This document shows positions 63,063 through 64,000 of a stretch of DNA of 64,000 nt, piece after piece. The notes under the pieces were generated by a model that searched no databases, was not told where the DNA came from, and worked only from the letters and a program-made list of their open reading frames with translations. The DNA is from Alcaligenes endophyticus (lineage in GTDB: Bacteria > Pseudomonadota > Gammaproteobacteria > Burkholderiales > Burkholderiaceae_B): positions 62,001 to 126,000 of the forward strand of contig NZ_JAPKND010000005.1 in the NCBI RefSeq assembly GCF_026344035.1, in the 5' to 3' direction. A program made the position numbers and the translations under genes. The first letter of the stretch is position 1. Each line of letters opens with the position of its first letter.

Positions 63063-64000
63063 ATGGCCAACACACTATCAAAAAAAATTATTATTGTTGG
63101 TGGAGGGGCGGGGGGGCTAGAGCTTGCCGCAAAGTTAGGAAGGCGCTTTGGACGTGAGACTGTATTTTTGATCGACAAGGAGCACGATCATATTTGGAAG
63201 CCGTCTTTGCATGAAGTAGCAGCAGGTACCTTAGACATTCACCGTGAAGGCTTGTCTTACTTTATGCTTGCGCGCGACTGTCATTTTACCTTTTTGCCAG
63301 GTGAGATGTTGGCCTTGGATCGTGATAAGCGAGAAATCTCCTTGGCGCCGGTAGTCGGCCCTGATCACGAGGAAGTGTTTCCGGCGCGCAGCGTGGAGTA
63401 CGACTACCTTGTGCTCTGTGTAGGTAGTCAAACTAACTTTTTCGGTACCAAAGGGGCGGACGAGTATGCCGTGGCCTTAGACTCTACTGCGCAGGCTGAG
63501 CGCTTTAGGCTTAAGCTGCTCAATGAACTCATCAGCACGCATAAACGTGCGCAAAAGGGGCTGGACGATGACTTGTGTATCAGTATCGTAGGCGGGGGCG
63601 CTACAGGCGTAGAATTGGCTGCAGAACTATTAGAGGCAAGTGCTGATTTGCATTTTTATGGGGTTAACACGCCCGGCCATACTCAACAGCGCGCTGTGCG
63701 TATTACCTTAATGGAAGGGGCCGATCGTATTCTATCGGCATTACCCGAGAAAGTATCCGCCTCCGCCCATGCTTTGTTAGTACAACGTGGTGTGCGTGTA
63801 CAAACGGGGGTTCGTGTGGCGGAAATTGGCAAGCACGTGATTATCGATGCCGAAGGTAAGGAGTATCCTAGTGACCTATGTGTGTGGGCAGCGGGTATCA
63901 AAGCGCCAGCGTTTTTATGTCATGTAGGGTTACCTGTTAACCGCCTCAATCAACTCATAGTGGACGCTTACCTGCGTACAGAAGATCCTAATATCTGGGC
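63063..64000 (+). CDS. ndh: type II NADH:quinone oxidoreductase (NDH-2), cut by window end
   Basis: NDH-2 oxidises NADH and reduces quinone at the inner membrane without pumping protons. The first 312 residues are visible: FAD motif KIIIVGGGAGGLELAAKLG, KPSLHEVAAGTLDIHREGLS, and the NADH-binding motif ISIVGGGATGVELAAELLEA (about residues 178-196), then DLCVWAAGIKAPAFL. ATG 63063 follows GGAG. The C-terminal amphipathic membrane anchor lies beyond the window. It is divergent from a TetR regulator. Confidence 0.93.
   Translation, partial: MANTLSKKIIIVGGGAGGLELAAKLGRRFGRETVFLIDKEHDHIWKPSLHEVAAGTLDIHREGLSYFMLARDCHFTFLPGEMLALDRDKREISLAPVVGPDHEEVFPARSVEYDYLVLCVGSQTNFFGTKGADEYAVALDSTAQAERFRLKLLNELISTHKRAQKGLDDDLCISIVGGGATGVELAAELLEASADLHFYGVNTPGHTQQRAVRITLMEGADRILSALPEKVSASAHALLVQRGVRVQTGVRVAEIGKHVIIDAEGKEYPSDLCVWAAGIKAPAFLCHVGLPVNRLNQLIVDAYLRTEDPNIW

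Overview
The window is a chromosomal segment of a betaproteobacterium. The best fit is Alcaligenaceae (Burkholderiales; a Paenalcaligenes/Alcaligenes-like genus is a guess from protein style and moderate GC). The evidence is the order map-glnD divergent from rpsB-tsf-pyrH-frr-uppS-cdsA-dxr-rseP-bamA-skp-lpxD-fabZ-lpxA-lpxB-rnhB. The pyruvate dehydrogenase operon has a single-chain E1, a two-lipoyl E2 and an E3 with its own lipoyl domain, next to a FixL/FixJ-type two-component pair, which supports the same placement. No rRNA, CRISPR array or intact insertion sequence was seen.

Positions 1-3207 are the only clearly accessory-looking part. They start with the 3' end of a cold-shock protein gene and end at a tRNA-Ile(CAU) gene flanked by a decayed tyrosine-integrase C-terminus. 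Between them, on the minus strand, lie six consecutive small genes (42-108 codons, four of them below 80), most with a clear Shine-Dalgarno. Several encode Pro/Lys/Glu/Gln-rich, probably disordered proteins and one encodes a two-CxxC zinc-ribbon-like protein. A similar low-complexity ORF lies on the plus strand near 291-455 and an unknown 95-aa protein at 2599. This cluster is the best candidate for something undescribed.

Positions 3573-16159 (plus strand) hold a thiolase, an orphan spermidine-synthase-like protein, a TrpXYZ-like ABC importer with a strong terminator after the binding-protein gene, an AcrAB-OprM-type RND pump without an adjacent regulator, pdxJ and a YdjA-like nitroreductase. 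Positions 16233-22007 hold a FUSC-family membrane protein, a small unknown protein, tRNA-Gly(CCC), and a copper group: cueR, divergent copZ, a disulfide oxidoreductase, and SCO on the opposite strand.

Positions 22023-27378 (minus) are a tightly packed set kinase-regulator-folD-prlC-SCO, divergent from aceE-aceF-lpdA (27605-33800). Then come folC, a SPOR-domain protein, cvpA and purF (plus), and map-glnD-marC-dsbB (minus).

Positions 43361-58721 are the long housekeeping run for translation (S2, EF-Ts, RRF), UMP kinase, isoprenoid lipid carrier and phospholipid synthesis, outer-membrane assembly (RseP, BamA, Skp) and lipid A (LpxD, FabZ, LpxA, LpxB), followed by rnhB and an rRNA-methyltransferase-like gene. 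The window closes with ppsR divergent from ppsA (with a structured leader), and a TetR regulator divergent from a type II NADH dehydrogenase cut by the window edge.
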